Of a DNA stretch of 11,339 bases, positions 1-11,339 are shown in pieces. The number at the start of each line of letters is the position of its first letter. Position 1 is the stretch's first letter. The notes under the pieces were generated by a model, which was not told where the DNA came from, did no database searches, and saw only the letters and a program-made list of their open reading frames with translations. Made by a program: the position numbers and the translations under genes. The stretch comes from Thoreauomyces humboldtii (lineage: Eukaryota > Chytridiomycota > Chytridiomycetes > Spizellomycetales > Powellomycetaceae): assembly GCA_027596035.1 (NCBI GenBank), contig JADGJA010000749.1, positions 1-11,339 of the forward strand, read 5' to 3'.

Positions 1-22
1 TCGATGTTCTGGCCTTCCTCAC
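1..22 (-). other. 5' end of IRE1 intron 4 (continues off window)
   Basis: A GTGAGG donor follows the AAC AAG (Asn963-Lys964) codons of the RNase motif RNK. Read through, the frame gives VRKARTS. IRE1 proteins normally continue with a His-containing stretch (human RNKKHH), so an intron here is much more likely than coding sequence. The acceptor and last exon are not in the window. Confidence 0.8.
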
Positions 23-3182
<3,160 letters not shown>

Positions 3183-3206
3183 TCAGAGTCAAAGGCGATG
3201 CCCGAG

Positions 3207-3213
3207 TTATATA
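3207..3213 (-). promoter_or_regulatory. TATA-like box for IRE1
   Basis: The minus strand reads TATATAA, a match to the TATAWAW consensus, 97 bases upstream of the IRE1 start codon. Position and orientation suit a core promoter with a short leader. No comparable TATA element is seen close to the SLH1 start. This is a motif match only. Confidence 0.4.
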
Positions 3214-3280
3214 GTAGGTGCGAGGAGGGTGGCGACTTTAACACCGAGTGGGACACCGTTGATCGGAGACTCGCCGTCGA

Positions 3281-3304
3281 TATGTCAGTATGTTAGTATG
3301 TAAG
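3281..3304 (+). repeat. Three-copy 8-nt tandem repeat
   Basis: Three adjacent 8-mers, TATGTCAG, TATGTTAG and TATGTAAG, differ only at the sixth base. They lie about 170 bases upstream of the IRE1 start codon. They could be protein-binding half-sites or just a small slippage product. Confidence 0.6.
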
Positions 3305-3409
3305 AGCTAAGGGAGAGAGAGAACGGTACTTGTGAGCGACTCAGTATGCTGAAAGTGCCAGTGGTTGTGAGCATAAGTGAGGGTGGGGTGTGCTGTGTGT
3401 GGGGCTGTG

Positions 3410-3416
3410 TGAGTCA
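3410..3416. promoter_or_regulatory. Gcn4/AP-1-type site (TGAGTCA)
   Basis: The heptamer with flanks reads GTGAGTCAT, whose complement ATGACTCAC fits the Gcn4 consensus RTGACTCAY. It ends a GT-rich stretch and lies about 300 bases upstream of the IRE1 ATG and 700 upstream of the SLH1 ATG. Binding is inferred from the motif alone. Confidence 0.35.
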
Positions 3417-3525
3417 TGAAACACCGTCCCATTGAGGGGGATCCCAACGAAGCCGTGCTGTATCTTTATTAGACTTTGGAGTAAACGATGACACAGACAG
3501 CCTACCGTACAGGTACATGGCCAGA

Positions 3526-3558
3526 ACAAAGAACCCGAACAAGACAAAGAACCCGAAC
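3526..3558 (+). repeat. 15-bp direct repeat, period 18
   Basis: The 15-mer ACAAAGAACCCGAAC occurs at 3526-3540 and again at 3544-3558, with 3 bases between copies. It lies near the middle of the intergenic region. No function is evident. Confidence 0.6.
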
Positions 3559-3870
3559 GGAACGATGACAGGGAACGGTCATCCTCTCTTCGTTTTTGGC
3601 CTCCGCGTGGAGCTGACATGGTTTGGTTTGATTGTATTGTCTGAACTGACAACAGGTTTCACACGGTGCTCTCCAACTCCAACTCCTCTGCACTCTGCCT
3701 TTGCAGGTTCTTGGCACACGAGATGGGCTTCTTGGGCTTCTTCCTCTCGCAGATGAGTTGTGCCCGCTCACAGGAGACCAGTGGAAGCCCAAAGTCATCC
3801 AGGTTCAAGACCGCCTGCCCGCATACTAACAGCGTCCGTCCAGAGTCAGAGCGACGAGACCTGACCAGTC

Positions 3871-3879
3871 GTGAGTCAC
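3871..3879. promoter_or_regulatory. Second Gcn4/AP-1-type site (GTGAGTCAC)
   Basis: This nine-base near-palindrome fits RTGACTCAY on the minus strand and lies about 240 bases upstream of the SLH1 start codon. It is the second such site in this 1-kb intergenic region. This is a motif match only. Confidence 0.35.
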
Positions 3880-3983
3880 AGTGGACCAGCAGCCAAGGTG
3901 AACAGCACAGCCATCTGCCACTTCGTCACCCCGCGCCGCCCTGTCCACCACCACAACCCCTCGTTATCGGTCATTAGACCTGC

Positions 3984-4100
3984 ATGCCACCTTGCCCCCT
4001 CTCGTTCCCAGCGTCTCCAGGAAACATCACGCAGACTCTCAGGAGGCTCGTCGCATTCGTAACTAACCAGTACAGATACACGATACGTTCCATTCCTTGA
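3984..4100 (+). promoter_or_regulatory. Possible 38-codon upstream ORF in the SLH1 leader
   Basis: An ATG at 3984 opens a 38-codon frame ending with TGA at 4098-4100, leaving 19 bases before the SLH1 ATG at 4120. It is in a different frame from SLH1, so translating it would reduce or delay initiation at the main start. It matters only if SLH1 transcription begins upstream of 3984. Its peptide has no recognisable motif. Confidence 0.35.
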
Positions 4101-4119
4101 GAGACTTCACATATCAGTC

Positions 4120-7100
4120 ATGTTGGCTTCCCCACAGAGCTTTACGGACGTCCTCCGCTCTTTACTCCCAAAGACCGGCACTGACGCGAGCACGGACGAC
4201 GATGGACTGCCGCTCGATCTTTTGAAACTGTCACAAGTCGTCGCCGCCTCTGTCGCGCAACGGGATGCGAATGATGGCGACTGGGAGCAAATACTCGTTG
4301 ACATGAAGGCGGCATTCGCCGAGAGCGTAGATCAACCCGCTTTGGAACTGGAAGAGGAAGAGTTCGGAGCCCGCATACCTTTCCGCAATCCCTTCGCATC
4401 TCCTGAAGCTGCATCTACAGCGCACAAGGTCCTCGCCTCGCACAGCGACTCCGATACCCTCACCGACGATGATGAGGATGGCCTCGCCGCTGATCCATTT
4501 CCGCCGAGCGTCACCGCGGCGCCACCCCGGTCGCGTCCGGCCTCGCCTGCCGCGAGCTTCGATCGCGAATGGCTGCTAAGTGCGTGCGAAGCTCACGTTG
4601 TCCAAGAGCCAGGGGCCTGGACTCCTGTGCAGCTGTGCACCGACCTGTTTGGCATCCTGCGGTCTGATCGAAACGACGATGAGATCCAAAGCGCGCTCAT
4701 CGATCTGCTCGGCTACACCAATCTCGCCTTCACGCATGCATTGCTGGAGAACCGCCGACGGATCGTTCAGAACATCACAGAACAGGCTGCTCAGGCCGAG
4801 CCCGAATCTTATGCGCAACCCGAAGGAGCAACTCCCGCGTATCAGCCGAGGATGCCTCAGTACGGCGCTCAGGTGACCGTCCTTGCCGAGTCCGAGAAGC
4901 TGCAGATGAAGCAGCAACGGAAAGAATGGAAGAAGAAGAACAAATCCACCAGGGAAGAGAGCGATACCATGACCGCCGCGAGCCTTCTCGGTTTCGAAGG
5001 CGAGCACCTGCGAAAGGTTAGAGAGGAGCAGCTGCGGACAGCTGGTACGGCTTCGTCCGAATTTGGTGCGGGTGCTGCCCCGCCTCCGGAGGAATTCCCC
5101 AACATTTATCGCTCCAGTGGGAATGGAGGTTCGACGCTCTCCACCTTCGGTACGCGGTTCGTCCTGCCTCTCGGCACGGACCGAGAGGACTTGAAGGATT
5201 ACGAAGAGATCACCATCCCAGTCTCGCAGCCTGCTCCAGTTCGCACCTCTGAGCGCCGCGTGATGATCAGCGAGCTTGACGAATACACCCAGCGTGGTTT
5301 CAAGGGCTACAAGAGCTTGAACCGCGTGCAGTCCATCGTCTTCCCGATCGCTTTTCAGACGAACGAGAATATGCTCGTCTGCGCTCCCACCGGCGCGGGT
5401 AAGACGGACGTCGCCATGATGACGGTCCTCCGTACGATCAATCAGCACCGCGAAAACGGGCAGCTCGCCAGAAACGATTTCAAGATCGTCTATGTAGCCC
5501 CGATGAAAGCCCTCGCAGCGGAAATCGTGCGAAAGTTTTCGTCTAGGCTTGGCGGGCGAGAGCAGGACGGTGGCCTTGGCGTGTCCGTTCGGGAGCTCAC
5601 GGGTGACATGCAGCTTACAAAGGCCGAAATCGCGGCGACGCAGATCATTGTTACCACTCCTGAGAAATGGGATGTGGTCACGCGAAAGAGCGTCGGCGAC
5701 ACCGAGCTGTCTCAGAAGGTTCGTCTCCTCATCATTGATGAGGTGCATCTCCTCCACGAAGACAGAGGAGCCGTCATCGAGAGCATCGTGGCTCGAACGC
5801 TTCGACAAGTCGAATCCAGTCAGTCGATGATTCGAATTGTCGGTTTGTCGGCCACTCTGCCCAACTTCGCAGACGTGGCCAACTTTCTGGGCGTGAACAA
5901 AATGCAAGGTCTCTTCTACTTTGACTCGAGCTTCCGTCCCGTTCCATTGGAGCAGCACTTCGTCGGCATCAAGGGCAAAGCTGGTTCACACCAGGTGCGA
6001 AGGAAGATGGATCAGGTCTGCTACGACAAGGTGGTCGACCTTGTCCGTGACGGCGCCCAGGTTATGGTCTTTGTGCATTCTCGGAAAGACACCGTGAAGA
6101 CCGCGATGATGCTTCGTGACGAAGCTCTTGGGGATGGCAGTCTGGGCGTCTTTGACACGTCTTCGGATCCTCAGCACGGCGTGGGCGTGATGGACGTGCA
6201 GAAATCGCGCAACAAGGAGCTTCGCGAATTGTTCGCTACCGGTTTCGGTATTCACCATGCTGGCATGCTCCGATCCGACCGTACGATGACTGAGCGCTTG
6301 TTCGAAAAGGGCCTCATCAAGGTGCTCTGCTGTACCGCTACTCTGGCGTGGGGTGTCAACTTGCCTGCCTATGCGGTCATCATCAAAGGCACCCAAGTCT
6401 ACGACTCCAAAAAGGGTGGTTTCCAGGACCTTTCCATCCTGGACGTTCTGCAGATCTTCGGACGAGCCGGTCGACCGCAGTACGAGGACCGCGGTGTCGG
6501 TTACATCCTCACTTCCCATGACAAGCTCAGCCACTACGTGTCGTCCATGACTCAACAGCATCCCATAGAATCCCAATTTGCGGAGCACCTAAATGATAAC
6601 CTCAACGCCGAAATCTCACTGGGAACCGTCACGACCGTCGACGAAGGCGTCCGTTGGCTCTCGTATACGTACCTCTACGCACGCATGATCAAGAACCCGT
6701 TTCAGTATGGCTTGAACTGGGCAGAAGTGCAGCAGGATCCATCGCTCGCCAAGCGTCGACGTGACCTCATCGTCGGTGCAGCAAAGGTTCTCGCCAAGGC
6801 ACAAATGATCCTTCATGATGAAAGAAACGGGTATCTCACTCCAAAGGATCTTGGGCGGACGGCTAGCAGCTTCTACATCCAGACAGCCAGCGTGGAGATC
6901 TTTAACACGATGATGCGCCCGCGAATGACCGAAGCCGATGTGCTCAGTATGCTCAGCATGAGCACCGAGTTTGAGAACATCAAAGTCAGGGCAGAGGAGG
7001 TGCAGGAACTCAAGGGCTTGGAAGCGGAGTGTGTTTGTGCAGTCAAGGTGGGACATGAATTCGTCAAGCTTGCTCATCTCAATACTATGTCATCTCCTGA

Positions 7101-10100
7101 CCTACTTTCACACTTTAGGGCGGTATCGATACAAACTACGGCAAGACCAACATCTTGCTTCAGAGTTACATCCTACGGGGCCGCATCGAGGATTTTGCGC
7201 TCGTGTCTGACACTGCCTATGTGGCACAGAACGCTTCCCGTATCCTGCGTGCATTGTTCCAGATTGCACTGGGAAGGAACTGGGGTCCGGTTTCCTCCGT
7301 CATTCTGTCAATCTGCAAGTCCGTCGACAAGCGGATGTGGTCGTTCGAGCACCCCTTGGGCCAGTTTGATCTGTCACCGGAGATCATGCGTAAACTTGAG
7401 AATGCCCCGAGGCAGTTAACGATAGAAGATCTGCGGGACATGGATGCGCGGGAAGTGGGCCAGCTGATTCGACATCAGAAGATGGGGGGTACTGTCGTGA
7501 GATGCGCGGAACAGTTCCCATCTCTCATCCTGGATGCTACTATTGCTCCCATCACTCGCAAGGTGCTTCGCGTGACGTTGACTATCACTCCTGATTTCGT
7601 TTGGAATGAGCGCGTTCACGGCAGTGTCGAACCCTGGTGGATATGGGTAGAAGATTCGGAGCACACCGAGATCCTGTACAGCGAGTACTTCCTACTTCAC
7701 CGTCGCCAGCAAGACGAGTCTCAGAAGATCGGATTTACCATCCCGGTACCATCGACTTCTTCTACCGTCGACGAGCTCCCGCCGCAAATTTACGTTCGCG
7801 CCGTCTCTGACAAGTGGATCGGAGCAGATGTGATCATTCCCGTCTCATTCAAACACCTTATCCTCCCGACGCTCAACCGCGCACCGCATACAGATCTGCT
7901 GGATTTGCAACCATTGCCCATATCCGCCTTGCAGGATCCCATCCTGGAAGAGATCTGTGCAACTCGATTCGATTACTTCAATCCGGTGCAGACACAAATC
8001 TTCCACACTCTGTACCGAAGTGACCACAACGTGCTCGTCGGTGCGCCAACCGGTTCCGGAAAGACCGTAGCTGCCGAGCTCGCTCTCTGGGCGGCCTTCC
8101 GCGATCAACCGCGTTCGAAGGTCGTCTACATTGCGCCTCTCAAAGCTCTTGTTCGGGAACGAGTTCAGGATTGGGGAAAGAGACTCACCCATCAGATGGG
8201 ACGCAGCTTGGTCGAGTTGACCGGCGACGTCACGCCCGATCTTGCTACCATTCAAAAGGCCGACATCATCATCACCACCCCTGAAAAGTGGGATGGAATC
8301 TCGCGATCTTGGCAGACCCGTCGCTACGTCACGGACGTCTCGTTAGTGATAATCGACGAGATCCATCTGCTTGGCGGCGATCGTGGCCCCATTCTCGAAG
8401 TCATTGTATCGCGAATGAACTACATATCAGCGCAGACCAAACGTAAGATCAGGGTCGTTGGTCTCAGCACAGCTTTAGCGAACGCAAGTGATCTTGGTGA
8501 CTGGCTTGGGATCAAGGATGCCGGTCTTTTCAATTTCCGGCATTCCGTTCGACCGGTTCCGCTCGAGATTTACATCGATGGCTTCGCCGGAAAGCATTAC
8601 TGCCCGCGCATGATGTCCATGAACAAACCAACCTATACAGCCATCCTTACGCACTCGCCGACCAAACCGGTGATAGTCTTCGTGTCCTCCCGACGACAAA
8701 CCCGACTCACAGCCTTGGACCTCATCTCCCTGTGCGGTGCGGACGAGAACCCACGACGATTCCTCCACATGGACGAGTCAGACTTGGACGGTCTCGTCTC
8801 GCAGATCCGTGATCCGGCCTTGAAGCTCAGTCTTGGGTTCGGCATTGGTCTCCATCACGCTGGTCTGGTCGAGACGGATCGAAAAACCTCCGAGGAGCTT
8901 TTCGTGAACGGCAAGATCCAGATCTTGATCGCCACGTCTACGCTTGCCTGGGGGGTCAACTACCCCGCGCATCTCGTCGTCATCAAGGGGACAGAGTACT
9001 ACGACGCGAAGACGCGAGGTTACGTCGACTTCCAGATAACTGATGTTCTCCAGATGATGGGACGTGCCGGACGACCTCAGTTTGATGACTCCGGCGTGGC
9101 TCGTATTCTGGTCCACGACGTCAAGAAGAACTTTTACAAAAAGTTCTTGCACGAGCCGTTCCCTGTCGAAAGCTCCCTTCACACCTGTCTTCCTGATCAC
9201 ATGTGCGCCGAGGTGGTCAGCGGAACGATTCGTAGCAAGCAGGACGCCGTCGACTACCTCACCTGGACGTACCTGTACCGTCGGCTGCAGATGAACCCCA
9301 CGTTCTATGGAGTCAACGATCCCTCCCCGGAGGGCGTCAGTCGCTACATGTCCAAGTTGATCGAGGACACTCTGCGCGAGTTGCAAGGCTCAAACTGCGT
9401 GCAGATCGACGGAGAGTTCTACGTTGAGCCGACAATTTACGGAAAGATCGCTTCCTACTACTACCTTCACTACACCACGATAGGAGTGCTGACCAGCCGT
9501 CTCGAAGGCGGATATCGAGCACCCTCCCCCGTCCGAGGAAAGATCGCAGCCTCCGACGGCGACTTCCCCGAACTCCTGCGGGTCCTCTGCGACGTCTCAG
9601 AGTACGACGAGCTGCCCGTCCGACACAACGAGGACAAGATGAACGCCGACATGGAGAAGCTCCTACCCGTCCGCATCAACCCTCCCTTGCAGACCGGAGA
9701 CGACGCGCAGAGGCAACCCGCGTTCGGCGGTTACGACACGAAGACGTACGAGTACGACGATCCTCACGCCAAGGCGTTCCTCCTCCTCCAGGGTCACCTC
9801 GTCCGGTTGAGGACCATGCCCTGCGCCGACTTTTTGACCGACACCGTGTCGGTCTTGGATCAATCGATCCGTGTCATGCAGGCCATGGTGGACGTGGCGG
9901 CGGAAGACGGTCACCTCGCCACCTGTCTAGGCATCATGCACATGATGCAGTGCATCAAGCAGGCCGTCTGGCCATCCGCTTCTCCCCTCCTCACCCTCCC
10001 TCGCGTCGAAGGGCATCATCTACCCGCCATGAAGCACAAGGGTCGACCCGTATCCTCTGTCTCCGACCTCGTCCGCATGTCCGGCAAGGAGGTCGACTCG

Positions 10101-10637
10101 GTCCTCGCGGAGGGTCTCGCGGGGATGAGCGCGAGGGATCGAGACGAGATCAAACGGGTCGTGGGCAACATGCCTCGCTTGGAGGTCAAGGTCAAGGTCG
10201 AGGGAGACGGTGTCGTCGAGAAGGTGCCGGGACTGTGGGGCGTCACTGCCGGAGAGGAGTACACGGTTCGAGCGGAGATCGTCCGTCGAAGACCCTTCGG
10301 AGACGCTCCTCCTCAGCAACAGCAACAGCAGCAGAGGGTGCATTCGCCAAAGTTCCCGAAACCTCAGTACGAGGGTTGGTGGGTCGTCCTCGGTGACGTC
10401 GACGAGGACGAGGTCGTTGCCCTCAAGAGGGTGGCTGGACCCGGTCCTCAGCAGAAGGACACGCAAGCAAACGTGGGAGGTCGACAGTTGCAAGGAAAGC
10501 AATCTACCCGCATGACCACCGGTCTCAAGTTCGTGGCTCCCGACGAACCGGGAGAGATCGAACTACAGCTGTTCGTAGTCAGTGACGCGTACGTGGGTCT
10601 CGATGACAGCTCGAGGATTCGTTTGCTTGTAAAGTAG
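4120..10637 (+). CDS. SLH1: Slh1/ASCC3-type tandem Ski2-like RNA helicase (ribosome quality control)
   Basis: Exons 4120-7047 and 7119-10637 encode 2148 residues, near the length of yeast Slh1 (about 1970) and human ASCC3 (about 2200). The N-terminal region (1-380) has an acidic, low-complexity stretch and a helical segment ending LLGYTNLAFTHALLENRR, as in ASCC3. Cassette 1 has Walker A APTGAGKT (422-429), DEVH (540-543), SAT (577-579) and motif VI QIFGRAGRPQ (778-787). A Sec63 domain follows. Cassette 2 has GAPTGSGKT (1284-1292), DEIH (1389-1392), STALANA and QMMGRAGRPQ (1621-1630). A second Sec63 domain runs nearly to the end, with a seven-Gln insert at 2042-2048. Known role of the family: a 3'-5' helicase that pulls on mRNA to split collided, ubiquitinated ribosomes (RQT complex); human ASCC3 also acts in alkylation repair. 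GLSTALANA, intact motifs in both cassettes and TRKSVGD favour Slh1/ASCC3 over Brr2. The start has an in-frame stop at 4060-4062 and no ATG between. Confidence 0.93.
7048..7118 (+). other. SLH1 intron (71 nt, phase 0)
   Basis: The donor is GTGGGA at 7048, a CTGAC branch motif lies at 7097-7101 and the acceptor TTTAG ends at 7118. Splicing joins CVCAVK to GGIDTNYGKTNILLQSY, matching the Sec63 region of Slh1/ASCC3 proteins. It also explains why the gene appears as two overlapping frames. If retained, exon 1 would run on out of register to a stop at 7417-7419. Confidence 0.93.
10314..10334 (+). repeat. Polyglutamine tract in SLH1
   Basis: Seven glutamine codons in a row, mixing CAG and CAA, encode residues 2042-2048 in a loop of the second Sec63 domain, just before the conserved EGWWVVLGDV strand. 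The mixed codons make it less prone to slippage than a pure CAG run. Confidence 0.9.
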
Positions 10638-10790
10638 GCGGAATCCTCCTGGTTTCCAAACTAAATCATTTGTACAATATCATACGACTGCTACATTTCC
10701 CCATAGCATGCAACGCAAAGGTTTAATAATGGAAATCATCTATTAGAGGACCACGAGGTGCTCTAAAATTGCCCGCGTCCCCTTGGGAGC
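10638..10790. terminator. Convergent 3' region between SLH1 and the uL3m gene
   Basis: The 153 bp between the two stop codons must serve as 3' UTR and poly(A) region for both converging genes. It is more AT-rich than the flanking coding sequence. AATAAT at 10725-10730 is a weak plus-strand poly(A) signal variant; no canonical AATAAA is present on the plus strand. The 3' ends of the two transcripts may overlap, which I infer from the short spacing. Confidence 0.45.
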
Positions 10791-11319
10791 CTACACCTCA
10801 CGCTCCCTGCGCTGCCTGGAGAAGGGATCCCTTTGTGCCTGTCCCTCGGCGGTGAGGGCTGGCAAGAGCTCACGAGGAAGTGCCTCGTTGTCGCCGAGGA
10901 AGGTCGGGAAGGGAACGGCCACGCCCTGAGGGAAGGTCTTGTTGAACCATCCCTTCTTGACGGCGTCCTTGATCCTCACGAACCGCTCATCGGTCCCCGG
11001 CACCGCGCCCTTGACGTAGACGAGGTTATTCTCGGTGTCGATTTTCATGACCTGCGAAAAGAAGTATGCAAAGCGTTGAGGCAAAAAACCTTCTCTTTGC
11101 CGGCGGAAACAACGCCAGGGTTTCACTTACACGAAGGTTCTGGACGGTGATGGTATCGTTCCCCATGTTGCCGGCCATCTTCTTTCCCTTCCAAACACGT
11201 CCTGGGTCGATCTGACCGGTGGAACCGGCAGAACGGTGTGTGAGCGATGTTCCGTGGGTCGCCGACTGACCCTTGAAACCCCAGCGCTTCATGACACCCT
11301 GGAATCCCTTTGCCGTGCT
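10791..11319 (-). CDS. MRPL9: Mitochondrial ribosomal protein uL3m (N-terminal part off window)
   Basis: Exons on the minus strand are about 11319-11131 and 11051-10791, ending at a TAG at 10791-10793. The bacterial/organellar L3 core is clear: [47 protein letters not shown] and TVQNLR, then [19 protein letters not shown]. The C-terminal tail PFPTF...LPRELLPAL resembles fungal and animal mitochondrial L3 and not bacterial L3. Role: a core protein of the large mitoribosomal subunit near the peptidyl transferase centre. About 150 residues are visible; the N-terminal half, with any targeting presequence, would lie to the right. The frame stays open through the C-run to 11339, but ACGTAG at 11323-11318 could be an intron acceptor, so the first visible exon may begin at 11317. 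MRPL9 is the yeast name and MRPL3 the human one. Cytosolic uL3 is excluded by sequence and length. Confidence 0.93.
11052..11130 (-). other. uL3m intron (79 nt, phase 0)
   Basis: The minus-strand donor is GTAAGT at 11130. The acceptor TTCGCAG, after a pyrimidine-rich stretch, ends at 11052. Splicing gives TVQNLR followed by VMKIDTENN, the continuous strand found in L3 proteins. Confidence 0.92.
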
Positions 11320-11323
11320 ACGT

Positions 11324-11339
11324 GGGGGGGGGGGGGGGG
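11324..11339 (+). repeat. Run of 16 G at the window edge
   Basis: The last 16 bases are all G. On the coding (minus) strand this is a C-run just upstream of ACGTAG, so it could be a C-rich intron end, a proline stretch or a sequencing/assembly artefact at a contig end. Confidence 0.9.

Noticed and set aside
3341..3977. Several overlapping open frames of 79 to 103 codons in the intergenic region
   Set aside because: They lie on both strands, overlap each other and are Ser/Pro/Arg-rich with no family resemblance. Two minus-strand frames read the same bases, so at most one could be real.
4576..5958. A 460-codon open frame on the minus strand inside SLH1
   Set aside because: It is fully antisense to the strongly conserved N-terminal and first helicase cassette. 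Its product is Arg/Leu/His-rich with no recognisable domain, as expected for a mirror frame of GC-rich coding DNA.
7048..7419. SLH1 as a frameshifted pseudogene, from two overlapping frames
   Set aside because: A consensus 71-nt intron with donor, CTGAC branch site and acceptor restores one continuous, well-conserved protein.
4120..10637. Assignment as the spliceosomal helicase Brr2
   Set aside because: Brr2 shares the architecture, but the cassette-2 sequence (GAPTGSGKTVAAELA, GLSTALANA, SMNKP, SSRRQTRLTA) and TRKSVGD in cassette 1 match the Slh1/ASCC3 family.

Overview
This looks like nuclear DNA from a fungus, most likely a basidiomycete. Short GT-AG spliceosomal introns (60 to 79 nt) interrupt genes of clearly eukaryotic type: an ER stress sensor, a ribosome-rescue helicase and a nuclear-encoded mitochondrial ribosomal protein. 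Intron density is low (one in the 6.5 kb helicase gene, at least four in IRE1) and the coding sequence is moderately GC-rich. The basidiomycete placement is inferred from gene structure and protein style. No species can be named.

Layout. (1) 1-3110, minus strand: an IRE1-type ER transmembrane kinase/endoribonuclease. Four exons (964 codons) are in the window. A fifth intron starts at base 22, so the C-terminal end of the RNase (KEN) domain lies off the left edge. (2) 3111-4119: a 1009-bp divergent intergenic region. It holds a TATA-like box placed for IRE1, two Gcn4/AP-1-type TGAGTCA sites, two small direct-repeat clusters and a possible 38-codon upstream ORF before the next gene. (3) 4120-10637, plus strand: a complete two-exon gene for a 2148-residue tandem-cassette Ski2-like helicase of the Slh1/ASCC3 type. 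Both ATPase cassettes and both Sec63 domains are recognisable. (4) 10638-10790: a 153-bp convergent 3' region. (5) 10791 to the right end, minus strand: the C-terminal two exons of mitochondrial ribosomal protein uL3m. It is cut off by a run of 16 G at the window edge.

Function. The genes are separate transcription units, not an operon. IRE1 senses unfolded protein in the ER and starts unconventional mRNA splicing. Slh1/ASCC3 splits collided ribosomes in ribosome-associated quality control. uL3m is a core protein of the mitoribosome large subunit. IRE1 and SLH1 share one intergenic promoter region, and the Gcn4-like sites there raise the untested idea of joint stress control.

I found no mobile element, CRISPR array, RNA gene or clearly undescribed system. 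The points most worth a second look are the IRE1 RNase active site split by an intron, the APE-to-AAE change in the IRE1 kinase, the SLH1 upstream ORF, the polyglutamine insert in SLH1 and the homopolymer edge.
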